Source: Commensalibacter papalotli
GTDB taxonomy: Bacteria; Pseudomonadota; Alphaproteobacteria; Acetobacterales; Acetobacteraceae
Direction of reading: 5' to 3'
DNA length: 64,000 nt
Assembly: GCF_947179115.1 (NCBI RefSeq)
Contig: NZ_CAMXCI010000002.1
Span: 62,001-126,000, forward strand
This document shows positions 34,708 to 42,827 of the stretch, piece by piece (the stretch's first letter is position 1; every line of letters begins with the position of its first letter). A program made the position numbers and the translations under genes. A model generated the notes under the pieces. The model was given only the letters and a program-made list of their open reading frames with translations. It was not told where the DNA came from and did no database searches.

Positions 34708-35610
34708 TTAATCTAGCTTATATTTTCGATTTTCATGACGGCCATATAAATAATAATGCTTAGCAGGATCAACACCAGCTGCCTTAACATCTGGATACAT
34801 ATTTAGATAAAATTCACGATCGAAATCCTTTAAAATCTCCCATTCTGGTATTGTAATTTTATGCCCAAAATCTTTAAACTCAGATAAAAATTCATGTCGT
34901 TGTTGTTCGTTAAACCAGGGTTGGCGATATAAAGATTCTTGATTAAGGCCATATAATAAATGCTCATTCTTCTTAGCCTCATCTGGACTACCATTTGAAG
35001 GAAGCAGACTTAATTCCAAACCACTATTCATTACCGCATATAATATTGAATTATCTTCTCGGATAAGACCTCCAAATCCAGCTTTAATAAAACGATTAGT
35101 ATATTCTGTATGTTCGTGACCATAACGACCAAAACGGCTATCCATATAGCCTATCAAAGGGAAGCTCTCTTTACTAATTCCAATAGCAGGCCCCTGTAAC
35201 GCAGGGCATAATCCTGGGCTTTGAGCTATACATTGACCAAATGACACCTGAGGTTTTACAAAATCAGAAACATAATTAATATGCCCATGAAGTAATGTTC
35301 CTTGACACCACTCGACGTCCCATCCGTACATACATGGTAAAATATCATCGTCAAGTAATAAAAAAGCATCTGAAGATGTATAATTAGCTAAATAATACAA
35401 ACCTCTATTTTTATTCCAAGCAACTCCTTTATTTACACCTGAAATATACGGAATATTTTCCTTTTCCAAGAGATCAAGCGTATTATCAGACGATCCATCA
35501 TCACAAACAATTATTTCATACTCATTCAAAGAAAATTTGCGAATAAGGCGAATTTGTTTAATTATATGCTCGGCTCTATTAAACGTAGTAATAGCAATTC
35601 CAAGTTTCAT
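34708..35610 (-). CDS. Family 2 glycosyltransferase with C-terminal DP-HY motif
   Basis: A 300-residue GT-A fold glycosyltransferase. The N-terminus MKLGIAITTFNRAEHIIKQI leads to the nucleotide-sugar site VCDDGSSDNTLDLLE near residue 35 and the metal-binding LLLDDDILPCMYGW near 85. EHTEYTNRFIKAGF near 170 resembles the galactosyltransferase-like acceptor region. The last 40 residues form a distinct segment, FDREFYLNMYPDVKAAGVDP then HYYLYGRHENR. This pattern recurs at the ends of surface-polysaccharide enzymes in acetic acid bacteria. No polysaccharide cluster surrounds it, so donor and acceptor are unknown. Confidence 0.82.
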   Translation of the reverse strand: MKLGIAITTFNRAEHIIKQIRLIRKFSLNEYEIIVCDDGSSDNTLDLLEKENIPYISGVNKGVAWNKNRGLYYLANYTSSDAFLLLDDDILPCMYGWDVEWCQGTLLHGHINYVSDFVKPQVSFGQCIAQSPGLCPALQGPAIGISKESFPLIGYMDSRFGRYGHEHTEYTNRFIKAGFGGLIREDNSILYAVMNSGLELSLLPSNGSPDEAKKNEHLLYGLNQESLYRQPWFNEQQRHEFLSEFKDFGHKITIPEWEILKDFDREFYLNMYPDVKAAGVDPAKHYYLYGRHENRKYKLD

Positions 35611-35825
35611 TTTTACACTTCAAAATTGATTTTTGATTAAAGTCAAATTATATCATAAAAAAATATTATATCTCTAATATTTTCATTAAGTAAATATTAA
35701 TAATTAATTATTTTTTTTAGAATAAATAATCATTCTTATCCCTTTTTTTTTTAAAAAAAATTATTATCTGAAGTATTATAAATAACAATTACATCTAATT
35801 TAAAAATTAAATAGGAAATTACGCA

Positions 35826-36146
35826 ATGATAAAACCAATATTATTCTTAGCTGCATGCATTTTATCTATCGGAACAGTAACTGCTGCAAATGCTATAGAA
35901 AAAAAACAAGAAGTAAAACCGGTTGGGCAATTAACCTGCCAAGATTTTTTGATGTTAGATGACAGTTTTAGACCAACAGCTGTCGCGTTTGCTGAGGGTG
36001 TGACAAAAAAAGATAAAATTGTAGATCCTACATTAGATGTACAAGGAATTGCCAAAGTCGTTCCTGTTTTAGTTCAAGAGTGTAAGAATACCCCAAAAGA
36101 TAATTTTGTACATAAAGTCAAAACTCATCTGAATAATAAAAAATAA
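35826..36146 (+). CDS. hdeA: Periplasmic acid-stress chaperone HdeA-like
   Basis: A 106-residue protein with a signal peptide (cleavage near TVTAANA). The mature part follows HdeA closely: KPVGQLTCQDFLMLDDSFRP, TAVAFAEGVTKKDKIVDPTL and DVQGIAKVVPVLVQECK. The two Cys match the single disulfide of HdeA. HdeA unfolds at low pH and binds denatured periplasmic proteins, and needs no ATP. That fits an organism that makes or meets acetic acid. It is a single gene flanked by AT-rich sequence, with a clear terminator downstream. Confidence 0.88.
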   Translation: MIKPILFLAACILSIGTVTAANAIEKKQEVKPVGQLTCQDFLMLDDSFRPTAVAFAEGVTKKDKIVDPTLDVQGIAKVVPVLVQECKNTPKDNFVHKVKTHLNNKK

Positions 36147-36177
36147 TAACCTAATACATAAACTTTACCTGTATTTT

Positions 36178-36208
36178 AACCTGATTACTTTTCGTCAGGT
36201 TATTTTTT
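36178..36208 (+). terminator. Rho-independent terminator of hdeA
   Basis: AACCTGA (36178-36184) pairs with TCAGGTT (36195-36201) around a 10-base loop and is followed by ATTTTTTG. Classic layout 31 bases past the stop codon. Confidence 0.75.
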
Positions 36209-36238
36209 GCCCATCACAACAGTGTGATAGGCAAAAAA
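36203..36238. terminator. Large A/T-flanked hairpin after hdeA
   Basis: TTTTTTGCC and GGCAAAAAA flank ATCACA-ACAG-TGTGAT, with one mismatched pair between the parts. It overlaps the T run of the hdeA terminator. Such symmetric stems can stop transcription in both directions; here it also separates hdeA from the arabinitol locus. Confidence 0.6.
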
Positions 36239-36310
36239 ACATTACTATCTATCACGAAAATGTCATATAGTTAAGTCATACTAATTTTACTTTTAAAAAG
36301 ATTTAAGAAC

Positions 36311-37690
36311 ATGACAAATATATGGATGCATATTGGTGCTGGATCATTTCATCGTGCTCACCAAGCTTGGTATTTACACCGTTTATTACAAGAGGTTTCC
36401 TCAGCAGATCAGTGGAAAATTGCCATAGGTGGTATTCGCAATGATGTTGTACCGCTTCTTACCGCTCTTTCACAACAAAATAACGAATATATTTTAGAAA
36501 CCGTTACTCCACAAGGTGTACGTAAATACGAAAAAATCACCTCAATTGCTAAAGTTCTACATTGGGATGAAAAAATGACTTCCTTGATTGAACAAGGTGC
36601 AAAAACAGAAACTAAAGTCATCGGATTTACAGTAACCGAAGGTGGTTATTATTTAGATACAAGTCATAATTTAGACCCCAACAGTGCTGATATTCAAACA
36701 GAACTCAGCGGTAAAATTTGTACAATTTATGGCGCTTTACGAGCAATTTTAAAAGAACGTATTAAACAAAATGGTAATCCTGTTACCTTGTTAAGCTGCG
36801 ATAATTTACGTCATAATGGGGATCGTTTTCGACATGGCTTCCTACAATTTCTTGAACTTTGCAAAGATCAAGAATTACTTGAATGGGTAAAGAAAAACAC
36901 CACATCTCCGAATGATATGGTTGATCGTATTGTTCCGCGTCCTGCTGCTGACCTTGCTCCTCGTGTAAAAAAAGAAACAGGTGTTGATGATAAAGCCCCT
37001 GTTATGGGTGAAGCTTTCATTCAATGGGTTATTGAAGACAGATTTATCGATGGCCGCCCAGATCTTGAAAAGGTCGGTGCAGAAATGGTTAAAGATGTTC
37101 AACCTTATGAAGAAGCAAAAATTCGCATCTTAAATGCTAGCCACAGTTGTATTGCTTGGGCAGGAACCTTAGTTGGATTGAATTATATTCATGAAGGTAC
37201 GCAAACCCCTGAAATTAAACAATTGGCATGGAATTATGTTACTGAAGATGTCATTCCCTGTTTAACGCCATGCCCATTAGATCTTGAAAAATATCGAGAT
37301 GTAGTATTAGAACGTTTCAGTAACCCAGATATTCAAGATACCAATCAACGTGTTGCAGCTGATGGATTATCTAAACTTCCAGGGTTTATTACCCCAACGC
37401 TTGTGGAATGTTACGAACGTGGTGCTGAACCAAAAGCAACAGCTGTACTTCCAGCTTTATTCTATGTGTTCCTAGAAGAGTGGCACAAAGGAAATATTCC
37501 TTATGAATACCAAGACGGCATCCTAGATGCAAAAGCAATGCACACAATGCTTGATAGTAAAGATCCAATTGCACAATTTGCAGGGGATAAAGCATTATTT
37601 GGCAGCATCGCTGGGAAACCAGAATTTGTCTCTTTGATGCGTCAAACAATTGAAAAAATGAGAAATTGGAAAAATAACTTTAAAAAGTAA
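36311..37690 (+). CDS. dalD: D-arabinitol 4-dehydrogenase
   Basis: A 459-residue long-chain polyol dehydrogenase that oxidises D-arabinitol to D-xylulose with NAD. The N-terminal IGAGSFHRAHQAWYLHRLLQ is the dinucleotide-binding region typical of DalD. The catalytic signature is KIRILNASHSCIAWAGTLVG near residue 270 (Lys-x5-Asn-x2-His). Further family segments are TLLSCDNLRHNGDRFRHGFL and DRIVPRP near 200. The choice of D-arabinitol over mannitol rests on overall resemblance and on the polyol permease gene that follows. A terminator separates the two. Confidence 0.87.
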   Translation: MTNIWMHIGAGSFHRAHQAWYLHRLLQEVSSADQWKIAIGGIRNDVVPLLTALSQQNNEYILETVTPQGVRKYEKITSIAKVLHWDEKMTSLIEQGAKTETKVIGFTVTEGGYYLDTSHNLDPNSADIQTELSGKICTIYGALRAILKERIKQNGNPVTLLSCDNLRHNGDRFRHGFLQFLELCKDQELLEWVKKNTTSPNDMVDRIVPRPAADLAPRVKKETGVDDKAPVMGEAFIQWVIEDRFIDGRPDLEKVGAEMVKDVQPYEEAKIRILNASHSCIAWAGTLVGLNYIHEGTQTPEIKQLAWNYVTEDVIPCLTPCPLDLEKYRDVVLERFSNPDIQDTNQRVAADGLSKLPGFITPTLVECYERGAEPKATAVLPALFYVFLEEWHKGNIPYEYQDGILDAKAMHTMLDSKDPIAQFAGDKALFGSIAGKPEFVSLMRQTIEKMRNWKNNFKK

Positions 37691-37707
37691 TTTTTAATAA
37701 TGCTCAT

Positions 37708-37739
37708 AAGGCAACACAGATTAAGTGTTGCCTTTTTTT
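37708..37739 (+). terminator. Rho-independent terminator of dalD
   Basis: GGCAACAC (37710-37717) pairs with GTGTTGCC (37725-37732) around AGATTAA, followed by seven T. It lies 20 bases past dalD and before the permease, so the permease is either read through or has its own promoter. Confidence 0.8.
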
Positions 37740-37792
37740 ACGCATGAATTTGCTAATTTTTCTAATGGACTTCATCTGTCAAAGAGCATCTT

Positions 37793-39067
37793 ATGAACTC
37801 ACAAAAAATCTTATTTGGTTTTATGCCTGCAACATTAATTTGGGGCTATATTGCCATTGCCATTTTTATGGCGGGAGACGGTTTCGAACTGGCTTTCCTA
37901 TCCAAATATATTACGAATATGGGTTTTTCCCAAGAGCAAGCAACCTTTGTTTTTACCGTCTATGCTTTTGCTGCCGCAATTGCTGCGTGGAGCTCTGGAG
38001 TTATTGCAGAGATCATTACACCTCAAAAAGCAATGTTCACAGGCTTTGCAATATGGGTTATTTTCCATATTCTATTTATGACTCTTGGAATAGGTCTGCA
38101 TAGCTATCCATTAATCGTTATTTTTTATGGATTACGTGGATTTGGATATCCTTTATTTATCTATTCTTTTATTATTTTACTTATACACAACCTTCCAGCA
38201 AGTAAGATTTCCACAGCAATGGGTTGGTTTTGGGCCGCGTATTCAATTGGTCTAGGAACAATTGGTGGGTTACTTCCTGGATTTACCAATACATCAATTG
38301 GTGAACATGGCACGTTATGGCTAGCATTAATTTGGGTTGCCGTTGGTGGGTTGCTGGCACTTTTCACATTACGCAAAGTTAAAATATCTGAGGATAAGGC
38401 CAATTTATCCACTTCGGAAAAATTACACGAACTTACCAAGGCAATCACAATTTTATTTACCAATAAATATATTTTTATGTCTGCGTTAATTCGAATTATT
38501 AATACAATTCCTTTATTTGGTGTTGCAATTATTATGCCTTGGTTCTTGGAAGGTGATCCAAAACATAACATTGCTGGCCTTGGATTTTCAAATGAAGAAT
38601 GGCAACAAATTTGGGCATTATTTTTAACCATTACCATTTTCACCAATATCTTATGGGGAATTATGGGGGATCATATTGGTTGGTTAAAACAAGTTCGTTG
38701 GGTTGGATGTTTTTGTGGTATATTCTCCTGCTTATCATTCTATTATGTACCTATTTATTTTGGTCATAATTATTATGCAGCCATGATTCCTGCTGTTCTA
38801 TTAGGTATCACTGTCGCAGCCTTCGTACCAATGACAGCCGTTTTCACAACTCTTGAACCTAATCACCAAGGAGCCGCAGTCTCTATTTATAACTTATCAG
38901 CCTCTCTAAGCCAAAGCGTTGCTGCTATTATAGCAGGACTCGTTATTGGTATTTGGGGAGTTTCAGGTGTGTTATGGACATATGCCGCTTTGTATGTTTT
39001 TGCAGCAATTTTGACTTACTTTATCAAAGTTGAACAACCGAAAATTACAAAACTTGCTAAAAACTAA
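37793..39067 (+). CDS. dalT: Polyol permease of the MFS RbtT/DalT/CsbX family
   Basis: A 424-residue transporter with about twelve hydrophobic helices. The N-terminal motif FMAGDGFELAFLSKYITNMG near residue 24 and ITPQKAMFTGFAIW near 83 match the polyol permeases for ribitol and D-arabinitol. The loop after helix 6 is charged (KVKISEDKANLSTSEKLHEL). It follows dalD by 103 bases and so probably imports D-arabinitol by proton symport. The substrate is inferred from the neighbour. A clear terminator follows. Confidence 0.85.
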   Translation: MNSQKILFGFMPATLIWGYIAIAIFMAGDGFELAFLSKYITNMGFSQEQATFVFTVYAFAAAIAAWSSGVIAEIITPQKAMFTGFAIWVIFHILFMTLGIGLHSYPLIVIFYGLRGFGYPLFIYSFIILLIHNLPASKISTAMGWFWAAYSIGLGTIGGLLPGFTNTSIGEHGTLWLALIWVAVGGLLALFTLRKVKISEDKANLSTSEKLHELTKAITILFTNKYIFMSALIRIINTIPLFGVAIIMPWFLEGDPKHNIAGLGFSNEEWQQIWALFLTITIFTNILWGIMGDHIGWLKQVRWVGCFCGIFSCLSFYYVPIYFGHNYYAAMIPAVLLGITVAAFVPMTAVFTTLEPNHQGAAVSIYNLSASLSQSVAAIIAGLVIGIWGVSGVLWTYAALYVFAAILTYFIKVEQPKITKLAKN

Positions 39068-39079
39068 ACTAAACATTTT

Positions 39080-39106
39080 AAACCCCCTGTAAAGGGGGTT
39101 TATTTT
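39080..39106 (+). terminator. Rho-independent terminator of the polyol permease
   Basis: AAACCCCC (39080-39087) pairs with GGGGGTTT (39094-39101), loop TGTAAA, followed by ATTTT. The stem is strong and starts 13 bases past the stop. Confidence 0.8.
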
Positions 39107-39111
39107 ATTCA

Positions 39112-39400
39112 TCACGCATAGGCGTATAAGGGATAATAAACAAATCATTACATCGTTCATCTTTACAACCAAAATATTTTATTCCTTTTCCCTTGTGTCA
39201 AGTTGCCGTTTTGCACCACCATTAATATAAAAATCCCATTTTTCCCATTACGAACCTAATTTAATTACATAGGCAAAATACATAAAAACAATAATGAAGA
39301 ATAATATTTTATTAAGATAGAATAAAAAGCCTACTTTAATATGATTATTTCTATTTTTATTATAAAAACTCTTGTCTTTTTCTTTTTTTCCACTGTAAAC
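39112..39400 (-). pseudogene. Possible decayed small membrane-protein gene
   Basis: On the minus strand one frame reads FYNKNRNNHIKVGFLFYLNK, then the hydrophobic ILFFIIVFMYFAYVIKLGS, a TAA, then WEKWDFYINGGAKRQLDTRE. After a one-base shift it resumes as GIKYFGCKDERCNDLFIIPY and TPMRDE to a TAA. The layout (charged head, one helix, folded tail with two Cys) looks like a small membrane protein broken by a stop and a frameshift. Its 5' end runs into the region just upstream of the next gene on the other strand, and no start codon is visible. Family unknown. Confidence 0.4.
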
Positions 39401-39429
39401 AGAAAAGAGTGATTCCAAGGAGAGCCTTC

Positions 39430-40218
39430 ATGAATAAATATGCGTTATATTTAGCTTCCATAATAACTATGTCTTGTATTTCATTTGCACAAGCCAAGGA
39501 TAATGATCCTCTATTTATTAAACAAGATAAATATGATTCTTGGTTATTATCAGAATATTATAATGCGGTTACGCTAACTAGTGATAAAGGAGCTTCTCCA
39601 ATCACAGTAGAAATTAAACCCTATGGATACTCTCTTATAATTAACGTTACTCTTGATCAAAAACAAAATAACTTCCCTGCAACTATAGAATTAGATGTTG
39701 GAGATTTTACAACAGAACTAAAAAGAGTAAGTCAAACAAATAACTATAATACTACATTAGAACCTATGCCTGCTTTGACTTTAATCAACAGTTTAAAAGA
39801 AAATAAGAATATTATTCTTTATACCGATAATAATGATCAAACCATAAATATCCCTTTAAACGGTATTAACAAAGCTATGGACGTTATGGATGGTTTCGCC
39901 AAAGATCATTATATTCCACTACCTCAACCCTTTTCATCAAAAATAGATATCTACGCAACCATGTCTATCCCTGATTTTATTCCTTTTGATCTTTATCCTG
40001 TTGTTCGTCAACAAAGCTATTATTATGATATTTGTAATGAAAAGGATGAAAAGAAAAGTAAGGGCCAAAATAAACAAGAAGCTTGTAAACAAGATAAACT
40101 ATTAGTTGATATTTTGAATAAAAAAGGATTTTGTATAAAAGAAAATATTCAGCTTCCACAAAGCTTTATGCAAACTTCTAAAGTCTCCTATGAGTGGGTT
40201 GAATGCTCCAAAAAATAA
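39430..40218 (+). CDS. Hypothetical secreted protein
   Basis: A 262-residue protein with a Sec signal peptide (MNKYALYLASIITMSCISFA, cleavage near AQA). ATG 39430 is chosen because AAGGAG lies 7 bases before it, while an in-frame GTG at 39409 has none. The mature part is a predicted beta-rich domain (SPITVEIKPYGYSLIINVTL) ending with a Lys-rich loop and four Cys residues (YYYDICNE, EACKQD, KGFCIKE, EWVECSKK) that could form two disulfides. I do not recognise the family. It stands alone with a terminator downstream. Confidence 0.65.
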   Translation: MNKYALYLASIITMSCISFAQAKDNDPLFIKQDKYDSWLLSEYYNAVTLTSDKGASPITVEIKPYGYSLIINVTLDQKQNNFPATIELDVGDFTTELKRVSQTNNYNTTLEPMPALTLINSLKENKNIILYTDNNDQTINIPLNGINKAMDVMDGFAKDHYIPLPQPFSSKIDIYATMSIPDFIPFDLYPVVRQQSYYYDICNEKDEKKSKGQNKQEACKQDKLLVDILNKKGFCIKENIQLPQSFMQTSKVSYEWVECSKK

Positions 40219-40242
40219 TTTTGTGTAGATAGAGTGTTAAAA

Positions 40243-40263
40243 AACGACCTATAACAGGTCGTT
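40243..40263. terminator. Hairpin between convergent genes
   Basis: AACGACCT (40243-40250) and AGGTCGTT (40256-40263) form a perfect 8-bp stem with a 5-base loop. It is preceded by TTAAAA and followed by AATAAATTT. It lies between the secreted-protein gene and the convergent methyltransferase gene and may serve both. Confidence 0.6.
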
Positions 40264-40356
40264 AATAAATTTAACAATTACATAATAGATATGATGTCTT
40301 CTCTACATATTTAGTTCGAAATTTTAATTAATCAACGAAGATAATCCACAAAATTT

Positions 40357-41013
40357 TTATTCACAAACTAACTGATACAAAACCGTATGACGTGACTTAC
40401 AATCCTCTAACTCTAATGTTGTAGGAATATCATAAGTACATACTGGGTTCAGCTCTTTTTTAGGTAGATAGCTTCGCCCTGGGTCAGCAATAAACACAGT
40501 TGCACCTTGTTGTGCACATTGCTTTAACCATGGCCAGATATGCTGGGTCATCGGGGCCTCATAACAGACATCTCCACAAAAAATTATATCCCATTCACAA
40601 AGCTGCCCTACGACATCATTGGAATTTTTATCAAGTAAGACATGATTAACTTTGGCATTTAAAGCACAGACCTTTTGTGCCAAAGGGTCAATATCTGCAA
40701 CCTCTATATACGCAGCCTCGCATTTAGCTGCAGCAATTGCTGCAATTCCACATCCTGCAGCAAAATCAAGAATTTTTTTCCCTTTAACCATTTTTGGATT
40801 ATCCAAAATATAGCGTGCCAGTGCTTTTCCCCCAGGCCAAGCAAAAGCCCAAAAAGGAGGCTCAATATTTTGATGATTTAACCAAGCCTCTGTAACTTGC
40901 CAAATAGGCGTAATTTCACTGGCTTGGTAAAGAGTAATCTCTGGAACAAAATCGGTTTTTTCTAAAATTGTATATTCTGTAATTAAGTTCTCGAACTGGG
41001 AAAAATTATTCAT
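40357..41013 (-). CDS. METTL20-like protein lysine methyltransferase (ETF-beta type)
   Basis: A 218-residue class I SAM-dependent methyltransferase. The family pattern PPFWAFAWPGGKALARYILD near residue 55 and ILDFAAGCGIAAIAAAKCEA near 82 (SAM loop) match the ETFB lysine methyltransferase group, as do DIIFCGDVCYEAPM near 142 and FIADPGRSYLP near 175. In mitochondria and in Agrobacterium these enzymes trimethylate lysines in the recognition loop of EtfB; the Agrobacterium enzyme also acts on ribosomal L7/L12. The window's EtfB (13664-14413) retains that lysine-rich loop. Its ATG shares one base with the ubiA stop, so the two are coupled. Confidence 0.72.
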   Translation of the reverse strand: MNNFSQFENLITEYTILEKTDFVPEITLYQASEITPIWQVTEAWLNHQNIEPPFWAFAWPGGKALARYILDNPKMVKGKKILDFAAGCGIAAIAAAKCEAAYIEVADIDPLAQKVCALNAKVNHVLLDKNSNDVVGQLCEWDIIFCGDVCYEAPMTQHIWPWLKQCAQQGATVFIADPGRSYLPKKELNPVCTYDIPTTLELEDCKSRHTVLYQLVCE

Positions 41014-41963
41014 TAAATTAAATTGCCTATAAGAAGAGCCAAGGCAATTAGAAGCCCTGCGTCCCTGTTAGATTTAAATAAAGTTAAGCAAATTTTAGGA
41101 TCGTGTAAATCAAATTTTATAATCTGCCATACGAAATGAATAACAGGAAACAATAAAGCCAACATTGCTATGGATGAATTATGATTTAAAATACTAGTAA
41201 TCAACAAACAAGCAATACACAGTCCATAATTAACTGCTACAAATTGTTTACCAGCTTCGCCAGCCCAGCGCGCTGTTGATTTTACACCAACACGTTGATC
41301 GTCCTCTATGTCTTGATAGCCATATATTGTATCAAATCCGATTTGCCAAAAAATCGTGGCTGAATATAAAGCAGCTTGTGTCCATGATAAATATCCTGTT
41401 GCTGCAGCATATCCCAAGGGGGCTCCGAACCCAAAAGTAAATCCTAGTACTAATTGAGGCCACCAAGTAATTCTTTTTGCCCCTGGGTAAAGTGCTACCA
41501 AAATCAATGAAGAAGCCCCTAAAACCCATGATAAAGGATTAAGTTGTAATAATATAACGAACCCAATCATCAATAAAAAAAACAAAAATATAAGTGCTTT
41601 CTTAACTGAAATCGTGCCATTTGCGATGGGACGCTGTTGAGTACGTGCAACTTGTCGGTCAATATCCCGATCCCAAATATCATTTACCACACATCCTGCA
41701 CTACGCATGACGACACTGCCAATAGCAAATAGGATAATCAATTTTATACGTGTCATTATGGGAATATCATGAGGCAACAAAATACCCCACATTCCAGGTA
41801 AAAACAGTAGCCAACTACCAATCGGGCGATCTATACGAGACAGTAACGCGTAGGGTTGCAAAGATTGAGGAAGAAAACGCACCCAAGACAAATTAATATC
41901 TGAACGTGATGAAGACTGATTCACAACAAATCCTGATAAAATAAAAAGAACAATAGAAAACAA
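41013..41963 (-). CDS. ubiA: 4-hydroxybenzoate polyprenyltransferase
   Basis: A protein of up to 316 residues of the UbiA family, an inner-membrane enzyme that attaches the polyprenyl chain to 4-hydroxybenzoate in ubiquinone synthesis. The two Asp-rich motifs are VVNDIWDRDIDRQVARTQQR near residue 91 and GYQDIEDDQRVGVKSTARWA near 214. YPGAKRITWWPQLVLGFTFG lies between them. About eight hydrophobic helices are present. The start is uncertain: TTG 41963 opens the longest frame, and an internal GTG before NQSSS would remove a short hydrophobic leader. Ubiquinone made here is the acceptor of ETF-QO. Confidence 0.92.
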   Translation of the reverse strand: MFSIVLFILSGFVVNQSSSRSDINLSWVRFLPQSLQPYALLSRIDRPIGSWLLFLPGMWGILLPHDIPIMTRIKLIILFAIGSVVMRSAGCVVNDIWDRDIDRQVARTQQRPIANGTISVKKALIFLFFLLMIGFVILLQLNPLSWVLGASSLILVALYPGAKRITWWPQLVLGFTFGFGAPLGYAAATGYLSWTQAALYSATIFWQIGFDTIYGYQDIEDDQRVGVKSTARWAGEAGKQFVAVNYGLCIACLLITSILNHNSSIAMLALLFPVIHFVWQIIKFDLHDPKICLTLFKSNRDAGLLIALALLIGNLI

Positions 41964-42039
41964 GAATACAAGTTTTTATTCTTATAGTAATATCAAATTG
42001 TTTTCATTCTTTTTATGACCCAGATTCGATTGAGATTAT

Positions 42040-42774
42040 ATGTCTTTTACTCCGCGACTTTACCTTGACCCTTGTGATTTTGAAGCTTTGGCAACAGAAA
42101 AAATATTTCCTATTCCCACTGCAACAGCTCATTATTTGGGAAATGTTTTACGCTTAAGACCCTCAGATCAAGTCATTTTCTTTAATGAACGTGATGGTGA
42201 GTGGCATTGCGAGATTAGTCAAATAACCAAAAATAAAGGAACTATCACGGCTCAAAAGCAACTGCGTCAACCAATTATCCTTTGTGGCCCAACACTCGTT
42301 TTTGCACCTTTAAAACGAGATGCTACGGATTTGGCTGTTCGTATGGCGACTGAACTAGGGGTGCAAACCATTCAGCCTGTCAAAACTCTGCGCACCAATA
42401 CGATTAAAATTAAAGAAGAACGTTTACGCACCATTACCATTGAAGCCGCCGAACAAAGTAATCGATTAACCATTCCACAAATAAGATCATTACAATCTTT
42501 GTTTGATTTTTGTGAGACTTGGCCAAAAAATAAGACCTTGTGGGTCGCAATAGAACGTTGTGTTGATTATCAAATACCCATTGATAAGGCACAAGAATAT
42601 CGCAGGGATGATGGAATTTTAATTGGACCCGAAGGGGGCTTTGATCCTAATGAAATAAAAAATTTACTTCTTTATGATTTTGTGCGACCTTTATCTCTTG
42701 GAAGTTTAGTATTAAAAGCAGAAACTGCTATAGTTGCTGGGTTATCTCGGTTTACTGAGCAGATTTGTGCTTAA
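42040..42774 (+). CDS. rsmE: 16S rRNA (uracil-1498-N3)-methyltransferase
   Basis: A 244-residue SPOUT-class methyltransferase that makes m3U1498 in 16S rRNA of the 30S subunit. The N-terminal PUA-like part shows AHYLGNVLRLRPSDQVIFFN. The knot domain shows RMATELGVQTIQPVKTLRTN, TIEAAEQSNRLTIPQI and the SAM-binding LIGPEGGFDPNEI and RPLSLGSLVLKAETA. Length is typical. It is divergent from ubiA, and gshA follows after about 50 bases. Confidence 0.94.
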   Translation: MSFTPRLYLDPCDFEALATEKIFPIPTATAHYLGNVLRLRPSDQVIFFNERDGEWHCEISQITKNKGTITAQKQLRQPIILCGPTLVFAPLKRDATDLAVRMATELGVQTIQPVKTLRTNTIKIKEERLRTITIEAAEQSNRLTIPQIRSLQSLFDFCETWPKNKTLWVAIERCVDYQIPIDKAQEYRRDDGILIGPEGGFDPNEIKNLLLYDFVRPLSLGSLVLKAETAIVAGLSRFTEQICA

Positions 42775-42827
42775 GACACTAAATTTTTTTATTTTTTATA
42801 CATAGACCAGAATAGATCGTTTTTTAA

